Shown: in pieces, positions 50,409-59,167 of the stretch
How the letters are laid out: every line of letters begins with the position of its first letter
Position numbering within the stretch: position 1 is the first letter of the stretch
Assembly: GCA_965249205.1 (NCBI GenBank)
Contig: CBDFLL010000004.1
Location: 682,001-746,000, forward strand
Direction: 5' to 3'
Length of the DNA stretch: 64,000 nucleotides
Source of the DNA: JAQBVV01 sp965249205
GTDB lineage: Bacteria > Acidobacteriota > Vicinamibacteria > Vicinamibacterales > UBA2999
The notes under the pieces: model-generated
The model's input: only the letters and a program-made list of their open reading frames with translations
Told to the model about the DNA's origin: nothing
Database searches by the model: none
Translations under genes and position numbers: made by a program

Positions 50409-52031
50409 ATGTTGAGAAAGTTCGGTTTCCCCCTTCTTGTCGCCGCCTTGCTCGCCCTGACCGGCGGGTCGGTGGCCACCCAGCAGTTTCCCCCGGGCTA
50501 CGTTGACCCCGCGCCGCTTCTGGCCGCGGTTGCCGAGGAGATCGGCGAAGCCAATCTGACGTGCGTCAGCTACTCCGGTACCGGCTACAGCGGTGGGGTC
50601 GGCCAGACGCGCGAGAACGCGGTGAACATCGACTGGCCGCGCATCGATTCGATGGCCAACTACACGCGCACCATCAACTACGAAGCCGGGACGAGCGTGG
50701 AGACTTTCGATCGCGAACCCGGCCTGAATCCCTCTTCGTGGAAGTACGGGCTCGGCTGGGAAGGTGGCGATACGGTCCAGGAAGCGGCGCGTCAAACGCA
50801 CATCGTCAATGGCACGTCCGCCTGGCACATGGACGGTGACGGACCGCCCGTGGCCGTCTCGCCTGAGTTGGCGGAGGTGTATCGCCTCGACATGTACCTG
50901 AACCCCCATGGCTTCCTCAAAGCTGCGCGCATGCCAGGGGCCAATCCCGTGGCCCTGTGGCGGTGGGAGCAGCTCGAGAAGGGCCGGGACGGGAACGTCG
51001 TCGATCCGGTCAGGATGCACGTGGTCGCGATCACGATGTTCGGGAAGTACCGCGTGGACGCCACGATCAACCCGGACAATCAAATCCAGCGGATCAAGAC
51101 GACGGTGAACATACCCGCGTTCGGCGATTTCAACATCGAGCACGAGTCGACCAATCAGACCCAGGTCGGCAACGTGAAATGGCCGACCAACTGGCACTCA
51201 CACCAGGGCTGGGATGACAACTGGCAGTTCTACGGGACCAGTACCGGTCACAACGCGTACGGGGGGCAGTTCCCGGACATCACTCCCCACGACTGCGGTG
51301 ATCCGGTTCCAGTGCCGGCGGCGGTGGCGAACGCGGCCTTCGACACGCAGGTGACGGTCAACGAGATGGCCGACGGTGTCTACCAGCTTGGCGGCGGGCC
51401 AGCCAATAGCTACATGATCGAGTTCGACAACTTCGTCGCGGTGTTCGAGGCGCCGACGAACGAGGCACGCAGCCTGGCGGTCATCGAGGAGATTGTGAGG
51501 CTGGCTCCGAACAAGCCGATTCGCTGGCTGATCACGTCGCACCCGCACTTCGATCACATCGGAGGGTTGCGCACGTATCTCCACATCGGCTCGACGATCG
51601 TGACGCACGCGATCAACCTCGAGTTCTTGAACAAGGACGTGTTGACGTACCACGCGAGGACCGTCGAGCCAGACATCGTCTCGCTCTGGCCGCCGACCGA
51701 GCTGGCCGAGGGCTATACCATCGAGTCGATTCAGGAAAGCTACGTGATTACCGACGACACGAGGATCTTGCGCGTGCTCTACGTGCAGCCGTTGCAGCAC
51801 GTCAACGGCATGCTGATGGCCTATCTGCCGGCCGAGGGTATTGCGTTTCAGGCGGACCTGTTCGACACGCATGAGCCGCCGAAGGCGGCGCAGTTGCGGT
51901 CGATGCGCAGCCTGGATACCCAGGTGACGCGCATGAACCTGAACGTTGATACGCTGGCGCCCGTCCACGGGGATCCTGTTCCCTGGAGCGACTTCAAGGC
52001 GGCGCTCGACTCGCTGGGCGGGTCGGAATAG
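50409..52031 (+). CDS. large exported MBL-fold metallo-hydrolase
   Basis: A 540-residue protein with signal peptide (GFPLLVAALLALTGGSVATQ). Residues about 20-320 form a beta-rich N-terminal domain without recognised family. From about 325 an MBL fold: DGVYQLGGGPANSYMIEF, the zinc motif TSHPHFDHIGGLRTY (HxHxDH), VTHAIN, AFQADLFD and APVHGDPVPW. The third His-bearing segment is less clear. The substrate is unknown. The preceding 80 bases hold ATTCTGAGACAG-type AT-rich sequence, probably the promoter. 52032-52234 holds no gene. Confidence 0.82.
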   Translation: MLRKFGFPLLVAALLALTGGSVATQQFPPGYVDPAPLLAAVAEEIGEANLTCVSYSGTGYSGGVGQTRENAVNIDWPRIDSMANYTRTINYEAGTSVETFDREPGLNPSSWKYGLGWEGGDTVQEAARQTHIVNGTSAWHMDGDGPPVAVSPELAEVYRLDMYLNPHGFLKAARMPGANPVALWRWEQLEKGRDGNVVDPVRMHVVAITMFGKYRVDATINPDNQIQRIKTTVNIPAFGDFNIEHESTNQTQVGNVKWPTNWHSHQGWDDNWQFYGTSTGHNAYGGQFPDITPHDCGDPVPVPAAVANAAFDTQVTVNEMADGVYQLGGGPANSYMIEFDNFVAVFEAPTNEARSLAVIEEIVRLAPNKPIRWLITSHPHFDHIGGLRTYLHIGSTIVTHAINLEFLNKDVLTYHARTVEPDIVSLWPPTELAEGYTIESIQESYVITDDTRILRVLYVQPLQHVNGMLMAYLPAEGIAFQADLFDTHEPPKAAQLRSMRSLDTQVTRMNLNVDTLAPVHGDPVPWSDFKAALDSLGGSE

Positions 52032-52234
52032 ACTCGACGATCAGTACGAAACGGCTGGATCGGGGTTGGGGTGCTCCAGCGGCATCCCGGTTCCGGTCCT
52101 GCCGTCGTCCGCCCCTACCGCTCGACGCGCGCCCCGCTCGGCACTCGTCCTCAACAACGAATCGAGCGGGCTGTAGAGCCCCCCATCAGTTCCCTCACCA
52201 CCCGCAGAAGTGCGACGACCGAGGACTAGTGGTC

Positions 52235-53280
52235 TCGTGCTTATCCGGTTGTTTCAGCAAGCCACCACCGGTAGTGTATCGGCGTGGCGCGCCCGTCGTT
52301 TCCGAAGAATCTCCGGGAGTTTCAGCGGCAATTTGCGACCGCCGAGGCCTGTCAGGACTACTTGGCGGCGTGCCGCTGGCCGGACGGCTTTGTGTGTCCC
52401 CGGTGCCGGCACGCGCGCGGCTATCACCTGACCACACACCGGCGCTGGCAATGTGCGGCGTGCCGGTATCAGGTGTCGCTGACCGCCGGGACGATTCTCC
52501 ACAACACGAAGACGCCGCTCCTGGTGTGGTTCTGGGCGGCCTATTTGACGGTTACCGACAAGCGGGGCCTCTCGGCGCTCCTGCTGCAGCGGCAGTTGGG
52601 CCTGCGGCGGTACGAAACGGCGTGGCTGCTGTTGCACAAGCTGCGGCGCGCGATGGTGAACGCGGGGCGGGAGCCCTTGTACGGCGACGTGGAGATCGAT
52701 GACACCTGGGTGGGCGCGCCCCAGGCCGGCCTGCGCGGCAGTCGCCAACTCAAGGGGCGGAAAGCCGCGCTGGTGCTGGTGGCGGTGGAACGACGCGGGG
52801 ATCGGTCGGGTCGGGTCCGCATGTCCGTGATCCCGAACTTCAAACAATCGACGATGCTCGCGTTCGTCACTCACCACATTGCGCCGGGGGCGACGGTCTA
52901 CACCGACGGGCTGAAAAGTTTCGATGGGCTCCAGGCCGCTGACGTGAGACACGTCGCCCGCCCGCAACCGATCCGGAGCGCCCTGCACAGGGGGGTGCCC
53001 TCCGTCGTGCCTTTGGCCGACCGCGTCATCGGCAATTGCCAACAGTGGTTGATTGGCACGCACCACGGCGTCAGCAAGGCGCAACTACAGGTCTACCTCG
53101 ATGAGTTCGTGTTTCGGCACAATCGGCGGCGGCACCCGATGGCCGCCTTTCAGACCCTGCTGGGCCTGGGGACCGGACGGACGCCCACGCCCGCCCGACG
53201 GATTCGCGGCGCGCAGGACGTGCGCCCCCCAGGCTGATCGCAAGATATAGGGGTTAGCTGAAACAACCGGATAAGCACGA
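52235..53280 (+). mobile_element. IS1595-family element, copy B
   Basis: A 1046-bp element with TCGTGCTTATCCGG and CCGGATAAGCACGA ends, flanked by a 3-bp direct repeat GTC (52232-52234 and 53281-53283). It is nearly identical to copy C. Confidence 0.93.
52284..53237 (+). CDS. IS1595-family transposase (ISXO2-like)
   Basis: A 317-residue transposase identical to copy C and differing from copy A by His for Arg in GYHLTTH. GTG start. Zinc ribbon CPRC/CAAC, catalytic VEIDDTWVG and YTDGLKSF as in copy A. Intact. Confidence 0.94.
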   Translation: MARPSFPKNLREFQRQFATAEACQDYLAACRWPDGFVCPRCRHARGYHLTTHRRWQCAACRYQVSLTAGTILHNTKTPLLVWFWAAYLTVTDKRGLSALLLQRQLGLRRYETAWLLLHKLRRAMVNAGREPLYGDVEIDDTWVGAPQAGLRGSRQLKGRKAALVLVAVERRGDRSGRVRMSVIPNFKQSTMLAFVTHHIAPGATVYTDGLKSFDGLQAADVRHVARPQPIRSALHRGVPSVVPLADRVIGNCQQWLIGTHHGVSKAQLQVYLDEFVFRHNRRRHPMAAFQTLLGLGTGRTPTPARRIRGAQDVRPPG

Positions 53281-53582
53281 GTCGCCCAGCCATTATTTCC
53301 TCAGCCATCGGAAATCTCCTTCCTGCCTTGGCAGTGAAACCGTAGAGGGTCCATTCATGTCATGAGACGATGATCGAGGGAACTGGTTTCAAACCACGCC
53401 GTGTGAAACCGGTTGTGCTCCTTTTCCGTCTCATTAAGAAATCGCGCGAGGAGCAAGGAGCTGATGTGGACCGTGACGAACAGGCATCGGTTCGACGATG
53501 CCTCGCAGGGAACCAGGCGGCCTGCGCCAGTCTTGTGGAGGCCCACGCGAGGATGGTCGGCACCGTGATCTGGAGGGCTGCG

Positions 53583-54997
53583 GGGGATGTCCCACTGACT
53601 GTTGAAATTTGAGAGCGGCGGCTCCTCACTGCTCGTGGTACACGAGTGGTGACGAGCCGCGGGCGCAAGCCCGCCAAGAAGGAGCCGCCATGAAGAAGTC
53701 TCGCATAGCCCGTCCGATCGCTGCTGTTGCATCTCCCGCCGTCCGGTCCCTGCCGCTCGTTGACCTCCTGGTCGACACGAAAGCCGCACTCTTCGAGTTG
53801 ATGGTCCGCTCGGGCCTCCGCGTGCTCGACGCGATGCTGGAGGAGGATCGCACGGCGCTGTGCGGGCCGCGGTATGCGCATCAGCCCGCGCGGGCACGGT
53901 GCCCAGCGACGTTGTGGTGGGCGGGCGCAAGGTGGCGGTCTCGCGGCCGCGGGTCCGCGCCGACGGGCGTGAGGTCCCGCTGCCGACGTTTCGGGCCCTG
54001 GCGCACACCGACCCGTTGAATCGGCGCGTCGTCGAACAGATGCTGGTGGGTGTCGCGACCCGCCAGTATGCGCGGAGTCTGGAGCCGATGCCGGCCGGCG
54101 TGGTGAGCCGCGGCACGAGCAAGAGTAGCGTCAGCCGACGGTTTGTGGCGAAGACCACGGCGCAGCTCCGGACGTGGCAATCGGCGCCGCTGGACGACCT
54201 CGACCTTGTGGCGTTGCTCCTCGACGGCGTGCACATCGGGGAGCACTGCCTCGTGGTGGCCCTCGGGATCGCGGCCGATGGCCAGAAACACGCGCTGGGC
54301 CTGTGGGAGGGCGCGACCGAGAACGCGACCGTGTGTCAGAGCTTCCTCGCGAATCTCCAGAGCCGCGGCCTGCGCACGGACCGCAGCCTGCTCGTGATCC
54401 TCGATGGCGCCTTGGCGCTGCACAAAGCGGTGCGCGCGGTCTTTGGCGAGGCCGCCCTCGTTCAGCGGTGCCAAGTCCACAAGCTCCGCAACATCCTCGA
54501 CCACCTGCCGGAGCGACAGCGCCCGTGGGTCCAGGCGATCGTGCGGCGCGCCTATCAGGCGAGCGACGTGAAGACGGCGACGCGGCTCCTCACGGATCTC
54601 GCCACGCGCCTGGAGGACGAATATCCCGGCGCCGCCGGCAGCGTCCGAGAAGGACTGGCCGAAACGCTGACCGTCCTCACGTTGCACCTCTCGACCCGCC
54701 TGCAGCGGTCGCTCGCCACGACCAACGCCGCCGAGAGTCTGCTGAGTCGTACCCGCCACGTGAAGCGCAACGTGAAACGGTGGCGTGGGGGACAGATGAT
54801 GCTCCGGTGGGTGGCCGCCGGTGTCCTCGAAGCCGTCAAGGGCTTCCGGCGCCTGAAGGGATGCGGCGATATGCCGCGCTTGGTCAGCGCGCTTCGCGCA
54901 CGCGACCAACGACTGGGGCTCGGTGTCTCAGAGGCGAACGTCGCGTAGAATCTCACCCGAGCCGCCGCCGAATTTCAACAGCGGTCGGGACATCCCC
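53583..54997 (+). mobile_element. IS256-family element
   Basis: A 1415-bp element with inverted ends GGGGATGTCCC and GGGACATCCCC. It is flanked by an 8-bp direct repeat GGGCTGCG (53575-53582 and 54998-55005), the duplication size expected for IS256. It interrupts sigma region 2 between Ala and Gly of RAAGDPDA. Confidence 0.93.
53690..54948 (+). pseudogene. IS256-family (mutator-type) transposase, frameshifted
   Basis: The N-terminal part starts at ATG 53690 after AAGGAG (MKKSRIARPIAAVASPAV, then LEEDRTALCGPRYAHQPAR). The continuation is in another frame from about 53895: AGTVPSDVVVGGRKVAVSRPRVR. The catalytic part is intact: DLVALLLDGVHIGEHCLVVALG (first Asp), LLVILDGALALHKAV (second Asp) and TTNAAESLLSRTR (Glu). 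A small deletion in the GC-rich CCCGCGCGGGCACG stretch would explain the shift. The frame from ATG 53860 could still give a 362-residue protein lacking the DNA-binding N-terminus. Confidence 0.85.
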
Positions 54998-55350
54998 GGG
55001 CTGCGGGGGATCCTGATGCGGTTGAGAACCTCACACAGGAGGTATTTCTACGTGTCTTCCGAGCCCTCCCGTACTTCAACGCACGCGCGAAACTTTCCAC
55101 CTGGATCTACACGATTGCCCACCGGGTGGCGATCGACCACGTTCGGACGGTTGGTCGGCATCGTCTCGAATCGTGGGTCGCACGCGACGACTCGGACGTG
55201 CTCGATCTCGATCGGCTTCCCGCACCGAACGTCACCAACCCGGAGACGGCTGCGATGCGGGAGGAAATCCGGTGCCTCGTCCGTGACGGAATGGACCAGC
55301 TTCCAGAAAAGTACCGCCTGCCGCTCGCCTACGCAGCCATTCAAGGCGAC

Positions 55351-56396
55351 TCGTGCTTATCCGGTTGTTTCAGCAAGCCACCACCGGTAGTGTATCGGCG
55401 TGGCGCGCCCGTCGTTTCCGAAGAATCTCCGGGAGTTTCAGCGGCAATTTGCGACCGCCGAGGCCTGTCAGGACTACTTGGCGGCGTGCCGCTGGCCGGA
55501 CGGCTTTGTGTGTCCCCGGTGCCGGCACGCGCGCGGCTATCACCTGACCACACACCGGCGCTGGCAATGTGCGGCGTGCCGGTATCAGGTGTCGCTGACC
55601 GCCGGGACGATTCTCCACAACACGAAGACGCCGCTCCTGGTGTGGTTCTGGGCGGCCTATTTGACGGTTACCGACAAGCGGGGCCTCTCGGCGCTCCTGC
55701 TGCAGCGGCAGTTGGGCCTGCGGCGGTACGAAACGGCGTGGCTGCTGTTGCACAAGCTGCGGCGCGCGATGGTGAACGCGGGGCGGGAGCCCTTGTACGG
55801 CGACGTGGAGATCGATGACACCTGGGTGGGCGCGCCCCAGGCCGGCCTGCGCGGCAGTCGCCAACTCAAGGGGCGGAAAGCCGCGCTGGTGCTGGTGGCG
55901 GTGGAACGACGCGGGGATCGGTCGGGTCGGGTCCGCATGTCCGTGATCCCGAACTTCAAACAATCGACGATGCTCGCGTTCGTCACTCACCACATTGCGC
56001 CGGGGGCGACGGTCTACACCGACGGGCTGAAAAGTTTCGATGGGCTCCAGGCCGCTGACGTGAGACACGTCGCCCGCCCGCAACCGATCCGGAGCGCCCT
56101 GCACAGGGGGGTGCCCTCCGTCGTGCCTTTGGCCGACCGCGTCATCGGCAATTGCCAACAGTGGTTGATTGGCACGCACCACGGCGTCAGCAAGGCGCAA
56201 CTACAGGTCTACCTCGATGAGTTCGTGTTTCGGCACAATCGGCGGCGGCACCCGATGGCCGCCTTTCAGACCCTGCTGGGCCTGGGGACCGGACGGACGC
56301 CCACGCCCGCCCGACGGATTCGCGGCGCGCAGGACGTGCGCCCCCCAGGCTGATCGCAAGATATAGGGGTTAGCTGAAACAACCGGATAAGCACGA
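55351..56396 (+). mobile_element. IS1595-family element, copy C
   Basis: A 1046-bp element inserted in sigma region 4. It is flanked by GAC (55348-55350 and 56397-56399). The interrupted gene shows that three bases were duplicated: reading QGD-AYGTIAEML resumes perfectly when the element and one GAC are removed. Confidence 0.95.
55400..56353 (+). CDS. IS1595-family transposase (ISXO2-like)
   Basis: A 317-residue transposase, same protein as copy B (zinc ribbon CPRC/CAAC, DDE core from VEIDDTWVG). GTG start. Intact, and it lies inside the sigma gene on the same strand. Confidence 0.94.
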   Translation: MARPSFPKNLREFQRQFATAEACQDYLAACRWPDGFVCPRCRHARGYHLTTHRRWQCAACRYQVSLTAGTILHNTKTPLLVWFWAAYLTVTDKRGLSALLLQRQLGLRRYETAWLLLHKLRRAMVNAGREPLYGDVEIDDTWVGAPQAGLRGSRQLKGRKAALVLVAVERRGDRSGRVRMSVIPNFKQSTMLAFVTHHIAPGATVYTDGLKSFDGLQAADVRHVARPQPIRSALHRGVPSVVPLADRVIGNCQQWLIGTHHGVSKAQLQVYLDEFVFRHNRRRHPMAAFQTLLGLGTGRTPTPARRIRGAQDVRPPG

Positions 56397-56535
56397 GACG
56401 CCTACGGCACGATCGCGGAAATGCTCGGGGTTCCGCTGGGGACAGTCAAGACGCGGGTGTTTCGTGGTAAGCGACTCTTGAAGGAATGGATCGCGCCGAA
56501 GCTCGAGGCTCGTGTGACTCAACAGAAGGTATCCG

Positions 56536-57039
56536 ATGCGGTGTGAGGACGTTCGAAGGCAGCTGGCGAGCGATGTGCCCACGATGGCGCTCAGCGTTGC
56601 GGTTGTGGCGCACATGCGCGGTTGTGCTGACTGCAAACGCGTTCAGCTGGCATTCGAGCAAATAGACCAGACCTTGCAGCGCGGTCCATTGTGGGAGCCG
56701 CCCGAGGATTTTGCGGCCAGGATTGCCGCGCTGGCCCCGGACCTCGTCGGCAGTCAGACCCATAGGCTGCAGTCCCCGGGGACAGGTGCGCTCACCATTG
56801 CTGCCAGTGTCGTCTTGGTTACTGTCGTTGGATACCTCTGGGTGACTGCACCGGCGGGGCAGCCTGCCGTGGTGGGAGCACTGCTAGCGAATCAGATAGC
56901 GGCAGCCATGGAGGCTTACAGGCGTCTTGTCGGGGACATGGCTCAGGCCTTGGTCGCCAGTTCGGAGTCGCTGGCGTGGGCGTCCGTTGCGTTATCCCTC
57001 GGACTGGGGACGTGGTTCAGCCGCCGGGTACACCCCTGA
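56536..57039 (+). CDS. zinc-binding anti-sigma factor
   Basis: A 167-residue membrane protein. The N-terminal zf-HC2/ZAS motif reads MRCEDVRRQL with HMRGCADC (HxxxCxxC, residues 26-33). Two hydrophobic segments follow (GALTIAASVVLVTVVGYLWV, about 87-107, and LAWASVALSLGLGTWF near the C-terminus). It is the expected partner of the broken sigma gene, whose stop it overlaps by 11 bases. With the sigma factor disrupted, it is an orphan anti-sigma and, being downstream of the insertions, may not be transcribed. Confidence 0.85.
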   Translation: MRCEDVRRQLASDVPTMALSVAVVAHMRGCADCKRVQLAFEQIDQTLQRGPLWEPPEDFAARIAALAPDLVGSQTHRLQSPGTGALTIAASVVLVTVVGYLWVTAPAGQPAVVGALLANQIAAAMEAYRRLVGDMAQALVASSESLAWASVALSLGLGTWFSRRVHP

Positions 57040-57257
57040 GAGAACTGGCGCGACACGCACGCACACCTGGCTCCAGATTCCACCCGAAACGTCGGATCGG
57101 TCGACAGGCGCGCCGCGTCGATAAAATCGTTGAAGGATTCAGCCCGCAAGGAACCGCGAGCCTAGGCGTACGGGTCAAGTCAGCGATTACCCTCTTTACG
57201 TCGTAGGCGCACGCCGCCGAGGCGGGTGTGGGTGTGGCGGTGTGGCGGAGGCTTTCC

Positions 57258-57818
57258 ATGACGAGGATCAAAGTCACTAAACTTGAGGCGGCTCGGCGGC
57301 TGACAGACGCGGCGATCCGGATGTTCTTCCGCAACGAAGATCCCGTGGCAATATACCTGCTTGCCGCATCCAGCGTTCAGGTTCTTAAGGATCTTGCCTC
57401 TAAGCAAGACGCACGCAACGTCGAGCAAGTCGTCAATGAATGCTTCGGGGAAATCTTCCCTGCTGAGGTGCAAGATATTCTTTGGAAAAAGATAAGAGAA
57501 TTTGCCGGTTTCCTCAAGCACGCCGACCGAGATCCTGAAAAAATTTATGACGGTCCTGAAGAAGAAGCCAATGCTTGGGTGTTGTTCCTCGCCTCTCTGT
57601 TCTATCGAGCAGATCTTGGCCGTCCGCCCACCCCAGAGATGTCCGTCCTAATAGCTTGGCTATCAGCACTCAATCCAGGTGCGCCAGAGTCTGTTTTGAA
57701 GGGAGTGAATCCCGCTGTGGTGAAGGCGTTTCCTGACTCCATCCGAACACTTCCGCGGGGGAAACAGCTTGCAATTGGTTTAGAGGTGTTGCGAATGGCG
57801 CGCAGCGCGTCGCTCTGA
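57258..57818 (+). CDS. HEPN-like hypothetical protein
   Basis: A 186-residue, helix-rich protein with lower GC than its neighbours. LEAARRLTDAAIRMFFRNEDPVAIYLLA (trimmed), SVQVLKDLA and GFLKHADRDPEKIYD recall a group of AbiV/HEPN-like hypothetical proteins (FxKHADRDP is a recurrent motif, from memory). Catalytic RxxxxH residues of HEPN nucleases are not evident. ATG 57258 is preceded by GGAGG. A role in defence or abortive infection would be speculation. The preceding 57040-57257 holds no gene. Confidence 0.55.
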   Translation: MTRIKVTKLEAARRLTDAAIRMFFRNEDPVAIYLLAASSVQVLKDLASKQDARNVEQVVNECFGEIFPAEVQDILWKKIREFAGFLKHADRDPEKIYDGPEEEANAWVLFLASLFYRADLGRPPTPEMSVLIAWLSALNPGAPESVLKGVNPAVVKAFPDSIRTLPRGKQLAIGLEVLRMARSASL

Positions 57819-58015
57819 ATCGTGATCATCGATCTTCTCCCGCCTCAACTCGACAATGCCTAGCTAATCGGTATCGCGATCGTCAGCCGATTTGGCGTCG
57901 AACAAACGTCAACAGGCACTATGATCGCTTTCGACCTCCTGTTACGCGGCCCAGGAGGTCGAACCCGCGAAGGCTCGGAGGGAGTAGCACCTGGCCGCCG
58001 AACTACCGAGGCACT

Positions 58016-58519
58016 ATGCGAACACGCTATATCGTCGCCGTCGGGATTCTCGCACTGCTCGGCGTTGCCGAGCGCGCCAGTGGGCAATCAGCAAGCAGTC
58101 TGAGAGAAATCGGCCCAGTTAGTCTCGAGCTGTTGACACACCTGCCACGCGCAGCAGATGTTGAGACGGCCGCCCCTGACATGGCCTTGGGCAGGCTACT
58201 TCACGCGGCAGCCCAGAATCGCTTGGAGCAGCACCAGATTCCCCTACACGCGAACGGTCACGCGATTCTGAGGATCATTGTCACCGGATTCGCGGACCAA
58301 GATGGCGTCGAGCGTGGTGGGTATGTTCTGGCGGAGGTGAGCCTCGTGCAGCTAGCAAGGCTCAGCAGTGGCGTAGACACGTTGGCGAAGACTTGGGATC
58401 GTTGTCGCGTGGCGCTTGTCATGAACGAACAGGAACTCTCCAGCGCTGCGCGCACAGAAGTCATGAGCCTAATCGACCAGTTTGCTAACGACTATCTCAC
58501 TGTGAATCCGAGAAGCTGA
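58016..58519 (+). CDS. exported hypothetical protein
   Basis: A 167-residue protein with signal peptide (YIVAVGILALLGVAERASG). The rest is of mixed alpha/beta appearance: ILRIIVTGFADQDGVERGGYVLAEVSLVQLARL and a C-terminal helix MSLIDQFANDYL. No family is recognised; the layout (small exported, Asp/Glu-rich, helical tail) is common among uncharacterised proteins. A CGACCTCCTG...CAGGAGGTCG hairpin lies upstream (57929-57962). Confidence 0.55.
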   Translation: MRTRYIVAVGILALLGVAERASGQSASSLREIGPVSLELLTHLPRAADVETAAPDMALGRLLHAAAQNRLEQHQIPLHANGHAILRIIVTGFADQDGVERGGYVLAEVSLVQLARLSSGVDTLAKTWDRCRVALVMNEQELSSAARTEVMSLIDQFANDYLTVNPRS

Positions 58520-58619
58520 GTAAACCCAGCACCTCCGACTGAATCCAGCCTCACCCCAGTGAAGAGCCCACGCGTCTGGAGGCAGATCGTGCAGCGTGAA
58601 CTTGGGCATGGCCCTGATC

Positions 58620-58808
58620 CTACTTTGTGCGCGCGCGCCGACGAGGCGGGTCGCTGAACTCGGGGCGCACGACGACGTGCCTCGGCGTCCAGGTGTCCCC
58701 CTCGAAGTAGCACGTCAGCAGCAGAGCCGACATGCCGCCCTCCAGGGCCTGCGGTCGCTTCAGAAGCTCGCGGCGGATGCTGTCGAGAATCGCGTCGATG
58801 CGCGTCAT
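58620..58808 (-). CDS. small prophage protein
   Basis: A 62-residue protein (MTRIDAILDSIRRELLKR, then CYFEGDTWTPRHVVVRPEF and a basic tail). It is last in the prophage minus-strand series seen here. ATG 58823 is an alternative start. No family recognised; support comes from compact spacing. Confidence 0.45.
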   Translation of the reverse strand: MTRIDAILDSIRRELLKRPQALEGGMSALLLTCYFEGDTWTPRHVVVRPEFSDPPRRRARTK

Positions 58809-58844
58809 CGGCTCACCGGACACGCATCACCCAGCGCACAGTGC

Positions 58845-58952
58845 CTACCATCGCAGCGCCATCCAGGCCAGCGTGAGCGCCATCGCCCAGAGTCCGACGA
58901 TCGCCGCGAGTCCCACGGCGCACGTCAGGATCAGCCCGCGCGACGTCAGCAC
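58845..58952 (-). CDS. small single-span membrane protein of prophage
   Basis: A 35-residue frame with GTG start overlapping the upstream stop. It is almost entirely one hydrophobic segment (LILTCAVGLAAIVGLWAMAL, trimmed) followed by ALRW. It could be a holin-like or accessory membrane peptide. Confidence 0.4.
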   Translation of the reverse strand: MLTSRGLILTCAVGLAAIVGLWAMALTLAWMALRW

Positions 58953-59167
58953 GCGGCCTCCAGGGGCGTATCCGGGGCACGCCGACCGCCAGGACGCCGA
59001 CCTGGCCCCCGATCCCGCGCCGACATCGAGGCGGACCGCGCCTGGGCCTCGGCCATGAAGCCTTCTCGTGGGTGCCCGACCCACCAGCTCTCCGTGCTGG
59101 CCGGCGGCGTCACGGGCGTCCCGTACAGCAGGGCCTCGGGGCGGTGGCTGGCCGGGGTCACGCGCAT
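58946..59167 (-). CDS. small prophage protein, unknown
   Basis: A 73-residue protein whose ATG overlaps the methylase stop. ALLYGTPVTPPASTESWWVG resembles ILYGTPATRTCPDSW encoded near 5660 in the left phage-like module. The C-terminus is Arg/Gly/Pro rich. Confidence 0.45.
   Translation of the reverse strand: MRVTPASHRPEALLYGTPVTPPASTESWWVGHPREGFMAEAQARSASMSARDRGPGRRPGGRRAPDTPLEAAC

Larger units (their letters stand above)
53370..56546 (+). pseudogene. ECF sigma factor gene split by IS256 and IS1595
   Basis: Three segments rebuild one 234-codon ECF sigma factor: 53370-53582, 55006-55350 and 56400-56546. Removing the IS256 element with one GGGCTGCG copy, and the IS1595 element with one GAC copy, gives a continuous frame. 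Region 2 reads RAAGDPDAVENLTQEVFLRV and LSTWIYTIAHRVAIDHVR. Region 4 reads LPEKYRLPLAYAAIQGDAYG and IAEMLGVPLGTVKTRVFRGK. GTG 53466 is an alternative start giving 202 residues. The stop overlaps the anti-sigma ATG by 11 bases. The gene is inactive as it stands. Confidence 0.9.

Noticed and set aside
57929..57962. Terminator for the HEPN-like gene
   Set aside because: The CGACCTCCTG/CAGGAGGTCG hairpin has no T-run after it and lies about 110 bases past the stop.
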